Assembly (NCBI RefSeq): GCF_008923725.1
Contig: NZ_WBPF01000013.1
Location: 1,008,529 to 1,072,528, forward strand
Origin: Bacillus sp. CH140a_4T
GTDB lineage: Bacteria; Bacillota; Bacilli; Bacillales; Bacillaceae_G
DNA: 64,000 bases
Direction: 5' to 3'
Within the stretch, counting starts at the first letter, position 1. The number at the start of each line of letters is the position of its first letter. Positions 45,326 through 52,873 of this stretch are shown in pieces. Position numbers and translations under genes: made by a program. The notes under the pieces were generated by a model that saw nothing but the letters and a program-made list of their open reading frames with translations, did not search any database and was not told the origin of the DNA.

Positions 45326-46006
45326 ATGATTCGAGCAGTCTTATTCGATTTAGATGGAACACTATTAGATCGGCGCCAATCTCTAGAACAATTTATTTAC
45401 GATCAATATAATCGCTTCGCCTCTCACTTAATGAACATAGAAAAATTCGAGTATTGTTCTCGATTTCTTGAACTTGATAATAATGGATACACCTGGAAGG
45501 ATAAAGTATATGCTACTCTCCTTTGCGAATACAATATTACCACTTTAACGCCAGAGCAACTGCTGCACGACTACATTACAAATTTTCAACATCATTGTAT
45601 TCCTTTCCAAAACATGCATGAATTACTTCAACTTTTAACACAACAAAATATTAAAATTGGCATTATTACAAATGGCTTTACTGACTTTCAAATGAACAAT
45701 CTCCGCGCACTAAACATACATACGTATGCAAATACAGTTCTCGTTTCCGAAGCGGAAGGAATTAAAAAACCACATCCTGAAATTTTCGAACGAGCTTTGC
45801 AAAAGCTAGACGTTAAGGCCGCAGAGTGTCTTTACGTTGGAGATCATCCAGAAAACGATGTGCTTGGTTCTGAACGAGTAGGAATTCTTGGTGTGTGGAA
45901 GAGAGATTTGTTTTGGGGTGACTTTGAACATTCGCGTGTGGTAGACGATCTATTAGAAGTTCTTTCATTTTTAGCTGTGGAAGTAAAACATTACAATAGT
46001 AAATAG
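45326..46006 (+). CDS. HAD-superfamily hydrolase
   Basis: A 226-residue phosphatase-like protein. HAD motif I is FDLDGTLLD (D8, D10), motif II IITNGFTD, the Lys of motif III is in EGIKKPHPEIF, and motif IV is YVGDHPENDVLGS. The helical cap lies between motifs I and II (C1 type, as in YjjG/phosphoglycolate phosphatase relatives). The start at ATG 45326 follows AAGGAGG; an ATG 24 bases upstream has no site. The stop codon directly abuts repeat copy E. Confidence 0.9.
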   Translation: MIRAVLFDLDGTLLDRRQSLEQFIYDQYNRFASHLMNIEKFEYCSRFLELDNNGYTWKDKVYATLLCEYNITTLTPEQLLHDYITNFQHHCIPFQNMHELLQLLTQQNIKIGIITNGFTDFQMNNLRALNIHTYANTVLVSEAEGIKKPHPEIFERALQKLDVKAAECLYVGDHPENDVLGSERVGILGVWKRDLFWGDFEHSRVVDDLLEVLSFLAVEVKHYNSK

Positions 46007-46056
46007 ATTATATCAGCGATTTTTACAATATATCGACTTACCGACAAAAAATGACA
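46007..46056 (+). repeat. Dispersed 20-bp-periodic intergenic repeat, copy E (minimal)
   Basis: One ATTATATCAGCGATTTT unit followed by the terminal ATATATCGACTTACCGACAA and AAAATGACA. It starts right at the HAD stop codon and is the shortest copy in the window. Confidence 0.85.
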
Positions 46057-46096
46057 ATGACAAAAGGAGATCACTACTCTAGCGCCTCCTCTTCCT

Positions 46097-46636
46097 TTAT
46101 GATTCATATACTGTAAACTGTGGTTTGCTTGGGTGATCTTGAACTAGCGCATCATCTGGAAACTTTGAAACCTTTTGATATAGGGCAATATCACCTATAC
46201 AACCTGCTGTTAGTAAAATTCCTAAAAATGAGAGTGGCTCCAGATTCATAGCTAATCCCAATACAATTGGCAAAATTCCAGTTGGTAAAAACGGCAGCAT
46301 TAACACTTTCTTCATTTGCTTTACTGTAATCGCCTGTTTAGAATGCGCATATGCAACACCTAATTTCCAATTAACGCCCCATTTTAGCTCACTCCATGGA
46401 ATGCCTCCGATATAGCGAAACCCTATTAAATGTATCGCTTCATGAATACAAATGAGAACAAGCATTGTAATAATAAAAAGAAATATAGTTGGTAACGTAA
46501 ATTCCAATTGAACCCCGTCTGAAAGAAATGCATGCAAAAAACTAATTCCAAATGCTAAAACAAATATGATAAGAAATGCATAGATATTTAATTTAACCAT
46601 CGAAATAGTAACAGTCGTTTCTTTTCTTTTATCCAT
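46097..46636 (-). CDS. DUF3267 membrane protein (putative metalloprotease fold)
   Basis: A 179-residue protein with four TM helices. The second carries ICIHEAIHLIGFRYIGG with H65-E-A-I-H69, the zinc motif of DUF3267/M50-like proteins. The third region VKQMKKVLMLPFLPTGILP matches the same family. Whether it is an active protease is unknown. The ATG follows AGGAGGGG. A perfect 19-bp inverted repeat lies 14 bp upstream. Confidence 0.82.
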   Translation of the reverse strand: MDKRKETTVTISMVKLNIYAFLIIFVLAFGISFLHAFLSDGVQLEFTLPTIFLFIITMLVLICIHEAIHLIGFRYIGGIPWSELKWGVNWKLGVAYAHSKQAITVKQMKKVLMLPFLPTGILPIVLGLAMNLEPLSFLGILLTAGCIGDIALYQKVSKFPDDALVQDHPSKPQFTVYES

Positions 46637-46649
46637 CTTTCCCCTCCTG

Positions 46650-46716
46650 AAATGTAAATATATCTTTACAAAATTGCATAATATTCCAAAAATAATATAA
46701 AGATATATTTACATTT
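46650..46716. repeat. Perfect 19-bp inverted repeat upstream of the DUF3267 gene
   Basis: AAATGTAAATATATCTTTA at 46650-46668 is exactly complementary to 46698-46716, with 29 bp between. The arms begin just before the ribosome site of the DUF3267 gene. It could be a paired operator for a repressor or a cruciform/hairpin in the 5' UTR. Confidence 0.8.
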
Positions 46717-46748
46717 ATTGTTACACACAAAAAAAGAAACCGGCCACT

Positions 46749-47228
46749 TTACTTCGTAAAACAGCCGATTTCTTCTATATGTTTCATCGTGCGCGCCAAT
46801 ACATCGTCGCGCATTATAAAGCTAAATTTTCTATCCGTTTTAATGTTGTCAGGAATGTCTGTTAATAAAACAGAGCCTTTCGTTTCTTCGTAATGCGTAT
46901 GTTCTTCTACCGCACTAATTGTTGCAAAATAAATGTTTTTAATGATTATTTTGTCTTTTCCAGATACTTTATATTGTCCTAAGTAAGTTAAATCAGAAAC
47001 TATGCCGCCGGTTTCTTCATGAACCTCTCGAACTGCCGCTTCTTCCGGTGTTTCCCCGAGTTCCACTTTACCACCTGGAAATTCAAGACCGCGACGTAAA
47101 TGATGTGTTAATAACCATTGATCCCCATACCGGCATACAACCCAAACATGCTTTGGCTCAGGAGAAAATGGATAACGTTCAAACGATAATTGTACAGTGT
47201 TGTGGTAATAATCTTTAAATTTGTACAT
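46749..47228 (-). CDS. ytkD: Nudix hydrolase YtkD (MutT-like)
   Basis: A 159-residue Nudix protein. The Nudix box starts at G52 (GGKVELGETPEEAAVREVHEE, GX5EX7REVXEEXG). YtkD of B. subtilis hydrolyses 8-oxo-dGTP and other nucleoside triphosphates and protects spores and growing cells from oxidised nucleotides. The gene lies between the ytlACD-like operon and luxS, as in B. subtilis. The ATG follows GGGGAGTAATGGC. Confidence 0.9.
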   Translation of the reverse strand: MYKFKDYYHNTVQLSFERYPFSPEPKHVWVVCRYGDQWLLTHHLRRGLEFPGGKVELGETPEEAAVREVHEETGGIVSDLTYLGQYKVSGKDKIIIKNIYFATISAVEEHTHYEETKGSVLLTDIPDNIKTDRKFSFIMRDDVLARTMKHIEEIGCFTK

Positions 47229-47312
47229 GCCATTACTCCCCTATTGATGGTTACAAGTTTTTCCTACCACAAATTGTAGCATATTCTCGCTTTTCTGCAT
47301 AATATTATCCAA

Positions 47313-47630
47313 TTATAATCCATTGATTATTCCCATTTGCGCGACTAATTCTTTCGTCTCATGATTTCCTAAATCGTAAATCATTTTATATGCTTTTTGT
47401 AGTTGTTCATCATATCGGTCATTATTTGAATCGTGATGATACTCAACAAATGGAACGTGAGAACGTACAAATGAACCTAAATCCTCTACATATGCTTGAT
47501 CAAAGTACTCTCTTAACTCCGTAATTTCCTCATCACTTGCGGAAATCTCAAAATTATACGTATCCGCCGTCTTCACTTGTGAAATTTGACCATTTCCTAT
47601 TGATATATAATATGTTTTTTTCTGCGCCAT
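47313..47630 (-). CDS. Hypothetical protein (105 aa)
   Basis: A 105-residue soluble protein, MAQKKTYYISIGNGQISQVK onwards, with a beta-rich start, an acidic middle (SASDEEITELREYFDQ) and a His/Asp-rich HHDSNNDRYDEQLQ stretch. The start at ATG 47630 follows AGAAGGGTG; the longer frame lacks a site. I recognise no named family. It is divergent from ytzI. Confidence 0.78.
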   Translation of the reverse strand: MAQKKTYYISIGNGQISQVKTADTYNFEISASDEEITELREYFDQAYVEDLGSFVRSHVPFVEYHHDSNNDRYDEQLQKAYKMIYDLGNHETKELVAQMGIINGL

Positions 47631-47713
47631 GTAACACCCTTCTTTCATCCTTTTAATTTCTATTGTTTTCATCAATTACAAAATTATGTAAAATAAAGAA
47701 AAGGAGGGATTTC

Positions 47714-47863
47714 ATGTTCAAAATATTAATTATCGGTATTATCATCGTCCTAGTCATACTAGTGCTCTCCGTCATGACGATTAATAAAGGCTATGCATAT
47801 AAACATTCTATTGATAAACCAGAAGATAACCCTTATGCAAAAAATAATAAGGAGAGTTCATAA
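47714..47863 (+). CDS. ytzI: YtzI-like small membrane protein
   Basis: A 49-residue protein with one N-terminal TM helix (ILIIGIIIVLVILVLSV) followed by TINKGYAYKHSIDKPEDNPY, which matches the YtzI type as I remember it. The gene sits in the ytkD-luxS interval where ytzI lies in B. subtilis. ATG 47714 follows AAAGGAGGG. The function is unknown. It is followed by a tandem group of DUF3953-like genes, the first starting 2 nt after its stop. Confidence 0.75.
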   Translation: MFKILIIGIIIVLVILVLSVMTINKGYAYKHSIDKPEDNPYAKNNKESS

Positions 47864-47864
47864 T

Positions 47865-48095
47865 ATGCTTCGTGTATTTCGTATTCTAATCGCACTCACT
47901 GTAATAATTATGTCCGCAATTGGACTCTATACAGGTCAAAATAACTTTCTACCAATTTCACAATTTCTATTAGGAGCTTTACTATGTCTCATTGCAATTG
48001 AACAAATAAAGAAAAAAGATTCAGGAACAGGCTTTATTTGTATTACTGCTGGAGCTTTCTCTTGGATTGTCCTCATTATTACCTACATAAAGTGA
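47865..48095 (+). CDS. DUF3953-like membrane protein, paralogue 1; stop supplied by a bcr1-like element
   Basis: A 76-residue protein with three TM helices and the shared pattern FLPISQFLLGALLCLIAIEQIKKK. ATG 47865 follows AAGGAGAG. Its last two sense codons (ATA AAG) and the TGA stop are the first bases of the bcr1-like element that begins at 48087, so the native C-terminus has probably been changed by the insertion. It is first of five tandem paralogues. Confidence 0.8.
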   Translation: MLRVFRILIALTVIIMSAIGLYTGQNNFLPISQFLLGALLCLIAIEQIKKKDSGTGFICITAGAFSWIVLIITYIK

Positions 48096-48244
48096 AACTT
48101 TAATCAGTGGAGATTTTGTTCATCCCCCACTGATTATTAGTTGAACCAATCGGGCTTTAACGGGCAGCCCGACCCCCACCTAACTTCTTTGCTTTCGCTG
48201 AATTTTGAGGTGGGGGTCTTACTGCCCGTTAAATGCGGGATAAA
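48087..48244 (+). mobile_element. bcr1-like repeat element, copy 1
   Basis: A 158-bp segment starts ATAAAGTGAAACTTTAATC and ends GCGGGATAAA. The 5-bp ATAAA (TTTAT) at both ends fits the target duplication I recall for bcr1, the ~155-bp non-autonomous element specific to the B. cereus group. Inside, GC-rich arms (CCCCCACCT with AGGTGGGGG, GGGCAG with CTGCCC) form a long hairpin. A second copy occurs at 62059. Confidence 0.85.
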
Positions 48245-48262
48245 ATAGAAGGAGGAGACTTT

Positions 48263-48496
48263 ATGTTAAAAGGAGCTCGAATTACTTTTTCACTTATCGC
48301 CTTATCTATCGCAATCTATGGTTTTATTAGCGGTAACAGAGAAATTATTATGCCTTACATGTTCATTTTCTTAGGGGCTATGGCTTTCACTATAGGGATG
48401 GAAGAAATAAAAAAGCATAGACAATCCAGCAGCATACTCGCTTTTATGTCTGGAGCTGGTGCTTTACTTCTTGGCTTCTCAGAACTATTTCGGTAA
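48263..48496 (+). CDS. DUF3953-like membrane protein, paralogue 2
   Basis: A 77-residue three-TM protein, MLKGARITFSLIALSIAIYG onwards, with the shared core MPYMFIFLGAMAFTIGMEEIKKHRQ. The start at ATG 48263 follows AAGGAGGAG. An upstream in-frame ATG at 48233 lies inside the bcr1-like element and has no site. This gene's immediate leader was therefore replaced or shortened by the element. Confidence 0.8.
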   Translation: MLKGARITFSLIALSIAIYGFISGNREIIMPYMFIFLGAMAFTIGMEEIKKHRQSSSILAFMSGAGALLLGFSELFR

Positions 48497-48522
48497 ATTA
48501 TTTATTTAAAAGGAGGGCTACA

Positions 48523-48768
48523 ATGCTAACTGGGTTACGGATTTCTTTAGCACTTCTCATGCTTCTCGGACTCGCTCTGTGCACTTATGCTTTTTTTACC
48601 GATAATTTCACACTTCTCCCCTACATGCAATTCGTCCTTAGTTGTAGCTTTATTCTTCTAGGAATGAATGAATTAAAATCCGGACGGAAATCAATGAGTA
48701 TTCCGTTTTTTTTTGTTTCTGGCCTTATATTCTTTGTTTTAATATCGAACTACTTTCGCTATATGTAG
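48523..48768 (+). CDS. DUF3953-like membrane protein, paralogue 3
   Basis: An 81-residue three-TM protein, MLTGLRISLALLMLLGLALC onwards, with the core LLPYMQFVLSCSFILLGMNELKSGRKS. ATG 48523 follows AGGAGGGCTACA. It shares N-terminus, core and size with its neighbours, so the group arose by tandem duplication. Confidence 0.82.
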   Translation: MLTGLRISLALLMLLGLALCTYAFFTDNFTLLPYMQFVLSCSFILLGMNELKSGRKSMSIPFFFVSGLIFFVLISNYFRYM

Positions 48769-48843
48769 AGTGAAACTGTAAGCAATTTAACAATTATACT
48801 TGTTTTCTCTCGGTAACTATTTTTTCTACTAAGGAGGGCTAAA

Positions 48844-49083
48844 ATACATATTAGACAAATACAACTCATCATCGTTTTTATTACTTTGATCTTATGTTTA
48901 TACAGCACATTTACAATGAACTTTCAAATCTTTTCACCTATCATTTTGCTCCTCTTTAGTTTATATGGCATTTTAGTAGGAATTGAGACGATTCAAAAAC
49001 AGCAAAAACAAATTGGAGCTATTAGCACCGGTTTAAGTCTTTTTACGATTATTTTTGTTATTCCATTTATACTGTTCTTTTAA
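48844..49083 (+). CDS. DUF3953-like membrane protein, paralogue 4, start codon ATA
   Basis: The frame and ribosome site AAGGAGGGCTAAA line up exactly with paralogue 3 (AGGAGGGCTACA then ATG), but the start triplet at 48844-48846 is ATA. Translation from there gives about 79 residues (IHIRQIQLIIVFITL onwards, core FSPIILLLFSLYGILVGIETIQKQQKQ). The next in-frame start-type codon is TTG 48886, without a ribosome site, inside the first TM. The gene may use a weak ATA start or be a freshly disabled copy. Confidence 0.6.
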   Translation: MHIRQIQLIIVFITLILCLYSTFTMNFQIFSPIILLLFSLYGILVGIETIQKQQKQIGAISTGLSLFTIIFVIPFILFF

Positions 49084-49094
49084 AGGAGGATTAC

Positions 49095-49328
49095 ATGTTA
49101 AAAAATATTCGAATTATAATAGCCACTATCGCTCTTTCTCTTGCCCTATTTAGCTTCTTTGCAAACTTCACCATCCTTTTACCTTACGTCTTTATCCTTT
49201 TAAGTATTATGTTTATCCTTTTTGGAATTGATGAAATAAAAGAGCGGCAAAAAGCAAAAGCATTTGTTTATTTTGTTGGTTCCGCCTTTGTTTTATATGT
49301 TGGGGTGTCTACTAGTATACTTTCATAA
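49095..49328 (+). CDS. DUF3953-like membrane protein, paralogue 5
   Basis: A 77-residue three-TM protein, MLKNIRIIIATIALSLALFSF onwards, with the core ILLPYVFILLSIMFILFGIDEIKERQKA. ATG 49095 follows AAAGGAGG and it starts 11 nt after paralogue 4. It ends the tandem array, before a terminator. Confidence 0.82.
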   Translation: MLKNIRIIIATIALSLALFSFFANFTILLPYVFILLSIMFILFGIDEIKERQKAKAFVYFVGSAFVLYVGVSTSILS

Positions 49329-49358
49329 AAAAAGAAGAGCATGTTTCGCTCTTCTTTA
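49326..49358. terminator. Bidirectional terminator
   Basis: AAAGAAGAGC pairs with GCTCTTCTTT, flanked by A and T runs, between the DUF3953 array and the SMR operon. Confidence 0.85.
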
Positions 49359-49670
49359 ACTCACCATTTTCAACCCAATAATCGTCCCCATAATTCCAAC
49401 GATACAAATAATCCGAAAAGCATTTTTCGGTTCTTGAAAAAATAAAATACCGACAACCGCTGCCCCGAGCGTCCCAATTCCAGTCCAAACTGCATATGCG
49501 ATTGATAATTGAATTTCTTGCAGTGCCATCGTTAAAAATTGAAAACTAATAATAAAGCCACCTATTAAAATAATATTATTCGTCCAATTATTATTTTTTG
49601 CTACTTTCTTTATCCCAATTACACCGACGATTTCAAAAAGCCCAGCTATAATTAAATACATCCACGCCAT
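49356..49670 (-). CDS. Small multidrug resistance (SMR) family transporter
   Basis: A 104-residue four-TM SMR protein. The essential Glu is in the first helix (AWMYLIIAGLFEIVGVIGIKK, Glu13). LSIAYAVWTGIGTLGAAVVGILFFQEP is the TM3 dimerisation/loop signature. SMR proteins are proton-coupled exporters of cationic compounds or guanidinium. The ATG lies one nucleotide after the stop of a second SMR gene, so they probably form a heterodimer like EbrAB/YkkCD. Confidence 0.9.
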   Translation of the reverse strand: MAWMYLIIAGLFEIVGVIGIKKVAKNNNWTNNIILIGGFIISFQFLTMALQEIQLSIAYAVWTGIGTLGAAVVGILFFQEPKNAFRIICIVGIMGTIIGLKMVS

Positions 49671-49671
49671 T

Positions 49672-50367
49672 TTATTTCACCTCTTCCTTGTCGCCACTAA
49701 ATTTCAATCCGATAATAAATAATGCTAATAAACAAACAAGGAAAATTTTAATAAACGAAAATGGCTCTTTAAAATACACAATATCTACTACTATCGTTCC
49801 CACTGTCCCAATTCCAGTAAATACTGCATATGCCGTTCCAATTGGAATTCTTTTAGTTGCTTCAATTAATAGATGAAAACTAGCTAAGATTGCAATAAGT
49901 GTCAAAATACTCATCGAATTTGTTTTTAATCCCGTTGCCCAATATATTTCGATTAAGCCTCCAAATACTAAATACAGCCACGCCCTATTTGTACTAATCT
50001 CTTTTTTCTTTTTCACTTCTTCTTTTACCTCTTGTCGTATTTCTTGTTTTGAAGAGCTACGTTTCTTTTTCGGAAAAAGAATGTAAGACATCGCCCATAT
50101 AAAATGAATCATAAGTACCGATGTCCAAACACTGACAATGGTATTAACAGTTTCATTTTGATAAAAGCCGATTTGTTTGTTCAAAATCCATTCTTTCATA
50201 TGAAGAAAATAAGAACCGCTTGGCAAATCTTGAGCTGGTACAAGCCCTACTACAAAAATAAATAAAAGCTGTGCAAGAATGAAAATGCCCACATGTTTAT
50301 AAAAGTATTGCCGCTCTAATCGTGCGTGTTCCTTTCCATATAGCTTCTCTTTTTGCATAGCTGTCAT
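49672..50367 (-). CDS. SMR transporter fused to an N-terminal 2TM domain
   Basis: A 231-residue protein. Residues ~1-100 carry two TM helices (HVGIFILAQLLFIFVVGLV and TIVSVWTSVLMIHFIWAMSYILF). Residues ~100-125 form a charged, probably coiled linker (KQEIRQEVKEEVKKKKEI). The rest is a complete SMR unit (AWLYLVFGGLIEIYWATGLK with the essential Glu, then GTAYAVFTGIGTVGTIVVD). SMR proteins are normally ~105 residues, so the N-terminal half is an addition. It overlaps the MerR gene by 4 bp. Confidence 0.85.
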   Translation of the reverse strand: MTAMQKEKLYGKEHARLERQYFYKHVGIFILAQLLFIFVVGLVPAQDLPSGSYFLHMKEWILNKQIGFYQNETVNTIVSVWTSVLMIHFIWAMSYILFPKKKRSSSKQEIRQEVKEEVKKKKEISTNRAWLYLVFGGLIEIYWATGLKTNSMSILTLIAILASFHLLIEATKRIPIGTAYAVFTGIGTVGTIVVDIVYFKEPFSFIKIFLVCLLALFIIGLKFSGDKEEVK

Positions 50368-51128
50368 TTATCTTCCTCCTTTTTCAAATAATACTCCACC
50401 ATTTCATCTATATACTTCATTGTTTCCGAATCAAGTCCATACACTTTTGCCATCTCTCCCTCTTCAGGTCTAATTAATTCCCAATATTTATTTATTAATT
50501 GTTCATCTTCTTGAAATACATGCATGGAGAAATTCACTACTTTTTCCGCCAATTGTTGAACTTCTGGTGAATCTATTGGTTCATTTATACGCTCGTGAAT
50601 TTCTCTTAATACTTGCAGCCACTCTTTCGTTCTTTTATCGTTTTCTTCAAATGTTGGTAAGCCTTGAATAATCTGCTGCTCTTCCTCATTAAAATACCTT
50701 TTCCAAAATTTCTCCCTCTGATCAATTCCTTGTACTGATTTTATAAACAACATTAAATCTTCTGTTCTAAGCTCTCCTGTCAATTCAATGGAATGAAATG
50801 TTGTATATAGTAGCTTTTCTAAACCCTGTAACCTTTTTACTTCCCCTTGTATTGTTTGAATTTCATTTTGAATCGCACGTTTCCATCTGTCCTCTTCTGA
50901 AATCCCCTTTTCTTCTTTTAATACTTCTTTTATTTCTGAAAGCTTAAAACCAAGCTTTTTAAAAGTTGTGATTTGTTGCAATGTAATTACGTCATCTTTT
51001 GAATAGTAACGATATCCTGAATCAGCAACATAAGACGGTTTTAACAATCCAATTTCCTCATAATATCTAAGTGTTCTCGTCGTTACACTCGTTTCTTTTG
51101 AAATTTCACCAATACTATACTTATCCAT
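50364..51128 (-). CDS. MerR-family transcriptional regulator
   Basis: A 254-residue regulator with an N-terminal MerR winged helix (YSIGEISKETSVTTRTLRYYEEIGLLKPS, residues ~4-32), a coiled-coil dimerisation helix near 75-110, and a C-terminal TipAS-like domain with acidic and aromatic residues that may bind drugs. It is first of the merR-SMR-SMR operon and controls it from a 19-bp-spacer promoter. The start is taken as the second of two adjacent ATGs (51128), which has better spacing from GGGAGG. Confidence 0.88.
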   Translation of the reverse strand: MDKYSIGEISKETSVTTRTLRYYEEIGLLKPSYVADSGYRYYSKDDVITLQQITTFKKLGFKLSEIKEVLKEEKGISEEDRWKRAIQNEIQTIQGEVKRLQGLEKLLYTTFHSIELTGELRTEDLMLFIKSVQGIDQREKFWKRYFNEEEQQIIQGLPTFEENDKRTKEWLQVLREIHERINEPIDSPEVQQLAEKVVNFSMHVFQEDEQLINKYWELIRPEEGEMAKVYGLDSETMKYIDEMVEYYLKKEEDK

Positions 51129-51158
51129 CATTTCCTCCCTTTACTTTATTTATCTCTA

Positions 51159-51189
51159 CTATAAACTTTGACGTATACGTTAGAGTCAA
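51159..51189 (-). promoter_or_regulatory. MerR-type promoter with 19-bp spacer and dyad operator
   Basis: On the minus strand TTGACT (51184-51189) and TTATAG (51159-51164) are separated by 19 bp. The spacer carries a dyad centred on ACGTATACGT (51171-51180), with ACTCT/ACTTT-like outer arms. The long spacer is the hallmark of MerR-activated promoters, which the regulator untwists upon ligand binding. Confidence 0.85.
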
Positions 51190-51217
51190 TACACTTCATA
51201 ACATACATTTCTACAAA

Positions 51218-51250
51218 TAAAAAAACTGCCCTTTCACAGGCAGTTTTTCT
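51218..51250 (-). terminator. Terminator of luxS
   Basis: An AAAAACTGCC / GGCAGTTTTT hairpin with an 8-nt loop lies just after the luxS stop codon. Confidence 0.85.
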
Positions 51251-51724
51251 TTATCCAAACACTTTCTCAAGTTCATCTTTATCTTGGCTTAACCAGAAGT
51301 TCATTAAGCGTTGTGCTCCTTCTAAATCGTGAAGCTTCGCTTGGCCACATTGTGTTTCATTTGCAGCCGGAATTTCTGTAATTTGAACCGCATCTTTTAA
51401 TGTTAGTTCTAATAAATCAATGATTTCTCGAACTGTCGGTGTTCCGCTTACTACAAGATAGTATCCTGTTTGGCAGCCCATCGGTGAAATATCGATAATA
51501 TCAAAATGCGGATAACGATCAATATATTTACGTAAATTAAATGCTAATAAATGTTCTAACGTATGAATAACATCTGGTTTCATTGCTTGTTTATTCGGTT
51601 GGCAAAAACGAATATCGAATTTATTTACAATACCGTCACTACCTACGTTGTGAACTCCGCAATGTCTTACATAAGGCGCCTTTACAATCGTATGATCTAA
51701 TTCAAAGCTTTCTACTGATGGCAT
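51251..51724 (-). CDS. luxS: S-ribosylhomocysteine lyase
   Basis: A 157-residue metalloenzyme that cleaves S-ribosylhomocysteine to homocysteine and DPD, the precursor of autoinducer-2. The metal ligands are H54 and H58 (HTLEH) and the Cys of ETQCGQA near residue 126; C84-type catalytic Cys lies in [10 protein letters not shown]. The length is standard. The ATG follows GGGAGAG. It is monocistronic and sits beside yidD as in B. subtilis (luxS-ytjA). Confidence 0.97.
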   Translation of the reverse strand: MPSVESFELDHTIVKAPYVRHCGVHNVGSDGIVNKFDIRFCQPNKQAMKPDVIHTLEHLLAFNLRKYIDRYPHFDIIDISPMGCQTGYYLVVSGTPTVREIIDLLELTLKDAVQITEIPAANETQCGQAKLHDLEGAQRLMNFWLSQDKDELEKVFG

Positions 51725-51852
51725 ACAACATCTCTCCCGCTTTTAATTTAATTCCTTTATAACCAATATGATATAACGGAATTAGACATTAGTAAAGTAT
51801 TATGTACAGTCGTGCTATAATACTTTAAGACTATGCTGAGAAGGAGACCATT

Positions 51853-52089
51853 ATGAAACAGATTTTTATTGGGATTATACGCTTTTATCAAAAGTTCATT
51901 TCTCCAATGACACCACCAACGTGCCGCTTTTATCCAACTTGCTCTCATTACGGAGTAGAAGCGTTTCAAAAACATGGTGCACTAAAAGGTTTTTGGCTTA
52001 CATGTAAGCGTATATTAAAATGTCACCCTTTCCACCCAGGAGGATTTGATCCTGTCCCAGATAAAAAGGATGACAAAGTAAATTCTTAA
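51853..52089 (+). CDS. yidD: Membrane protein insertion efficiency factor YidD (YtjA)
   Basis: A 78-residue YidD family protein with the signature [17 protein letters not shown] and the C-terminal [14 protein letters not shown]. YidD helps YidC/Sec insert membrane proteins at the inner membrane. The start ATG follows GAAGGAGA. Its stop codon overlaps that of the convergent ytiB gene by 4 bp, so the two transcripts must overlap. Confidence 0.95.
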   Translation: MKQIFIGIIRFYQKFISPMTPPTCRFYPTCSHYGVEAFQKHGALKGFWLTCKRILKCHPFHPGGFDPVPDKKDDKVNS

Positions 52090-52649
52090 TTGTCGTAACC
52101 ATTCACAACTAAATCTAATTTTCCTGTGTCAGGATCGATAACAAGACCGTGAACAGGTACTTCTTCAGGAAGTAACGGATGGTTACGAAGTACTGATACG
52201 CTATGTTCTACACTTTCTTCTACACTAGAGAACCCTTGTAGGAATCTTTCTAAATCGATTCCAGAATAACGAAGTGTATCTAATTTCTCTTCTGTGATAC
52301 CGCGCTCTTTCATCTTCTCGATTGTACTACTCGCTTGAATTTTAGCCATACCGCAATCATGGTGGCCAACTACACATACTTCATCAGCACCAAGCTCGTA
52401 TACAGCAACTAAAATACTACGCATAATACTTCCGAACGGATGGGAAATAACAGCTCCTGCTACTTTAATAATTTTCACATCACCGTTACGCATATTCATT
52501 GCTTTCGGTAATAGTTCAACAAGACGAGTATCCATACAAGAGATAATTACCATTTTTTTATTTGGGAATTTTCCTGTTTCATACTCTTCGTATTTTTTCT
52601 CTTCAACGAATTTCTCATTGTATTGTAAAATCTCTTCTAATGACTTCAT
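52086..52649 (-). CDS. ytiB: Beta-class carbonic anhydrase (YtiB)
   Basis: A 187-residue beta-carbonic anhydrase. The zinc site is C38 and the catalytic dyad D40/R42 (SCMDTRL), with a second zinc pair in GHHDCG (H96/H97, C99). It interconverts CO2 and bicarbonate. The start ATG follows AGAGGG. It matches ytiB in position, next to ytjA. Confidence 0.94.
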   Translation of the reverse strand: MKSLEEILQYNEKFVEEKKYEEYETGKFPNKKMVIISCMDTRLVELLPKAMNMRNGDVKIIKVAGAVISHPFGSIMRSILVAVYELGADEVCVVGHHDCGMAKIQASSTIEKMKERGITEEKLDTLRYSGIDLERFLQGFSSVEESVEHSVSVLRNHPLLPEEVPVHGLVIDPDTGKLDLVVNGYDN

Positions 52650-52873
52650 AGTAAAGAACCCTCTTTTCTCTCATTTACATTACGTATATAGTGTACCAAA
52701 ATTTAAAAAACTCAAAAAGGATATTGCTTTATAGTAAAAATAAGATATTTTCAGATAACCGCCATAATTCTTTCAAAATATACACACAGCTTTGTAACAA
52801 GTCCCACATGATTTACCACTATTTTCTCTATAAACTAACTGTAGATAATGTTAAAAAGGAGTGAATATTTATT

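Noticed and set aside
48233-48262. Upstream ATG for DUF3953 paralogue 2
   Set aside because: It lies in the bcr1-like element with no ribosome site; AAGGAGGAG precedes the ATG at 48263.
52086-52089. Stop-codon overlap of yidD and ytiB as a sign of mis-annotation
   Set aside because: Both proteins end with their normal family C-termini; a 4-bp convergent overlap is credible.
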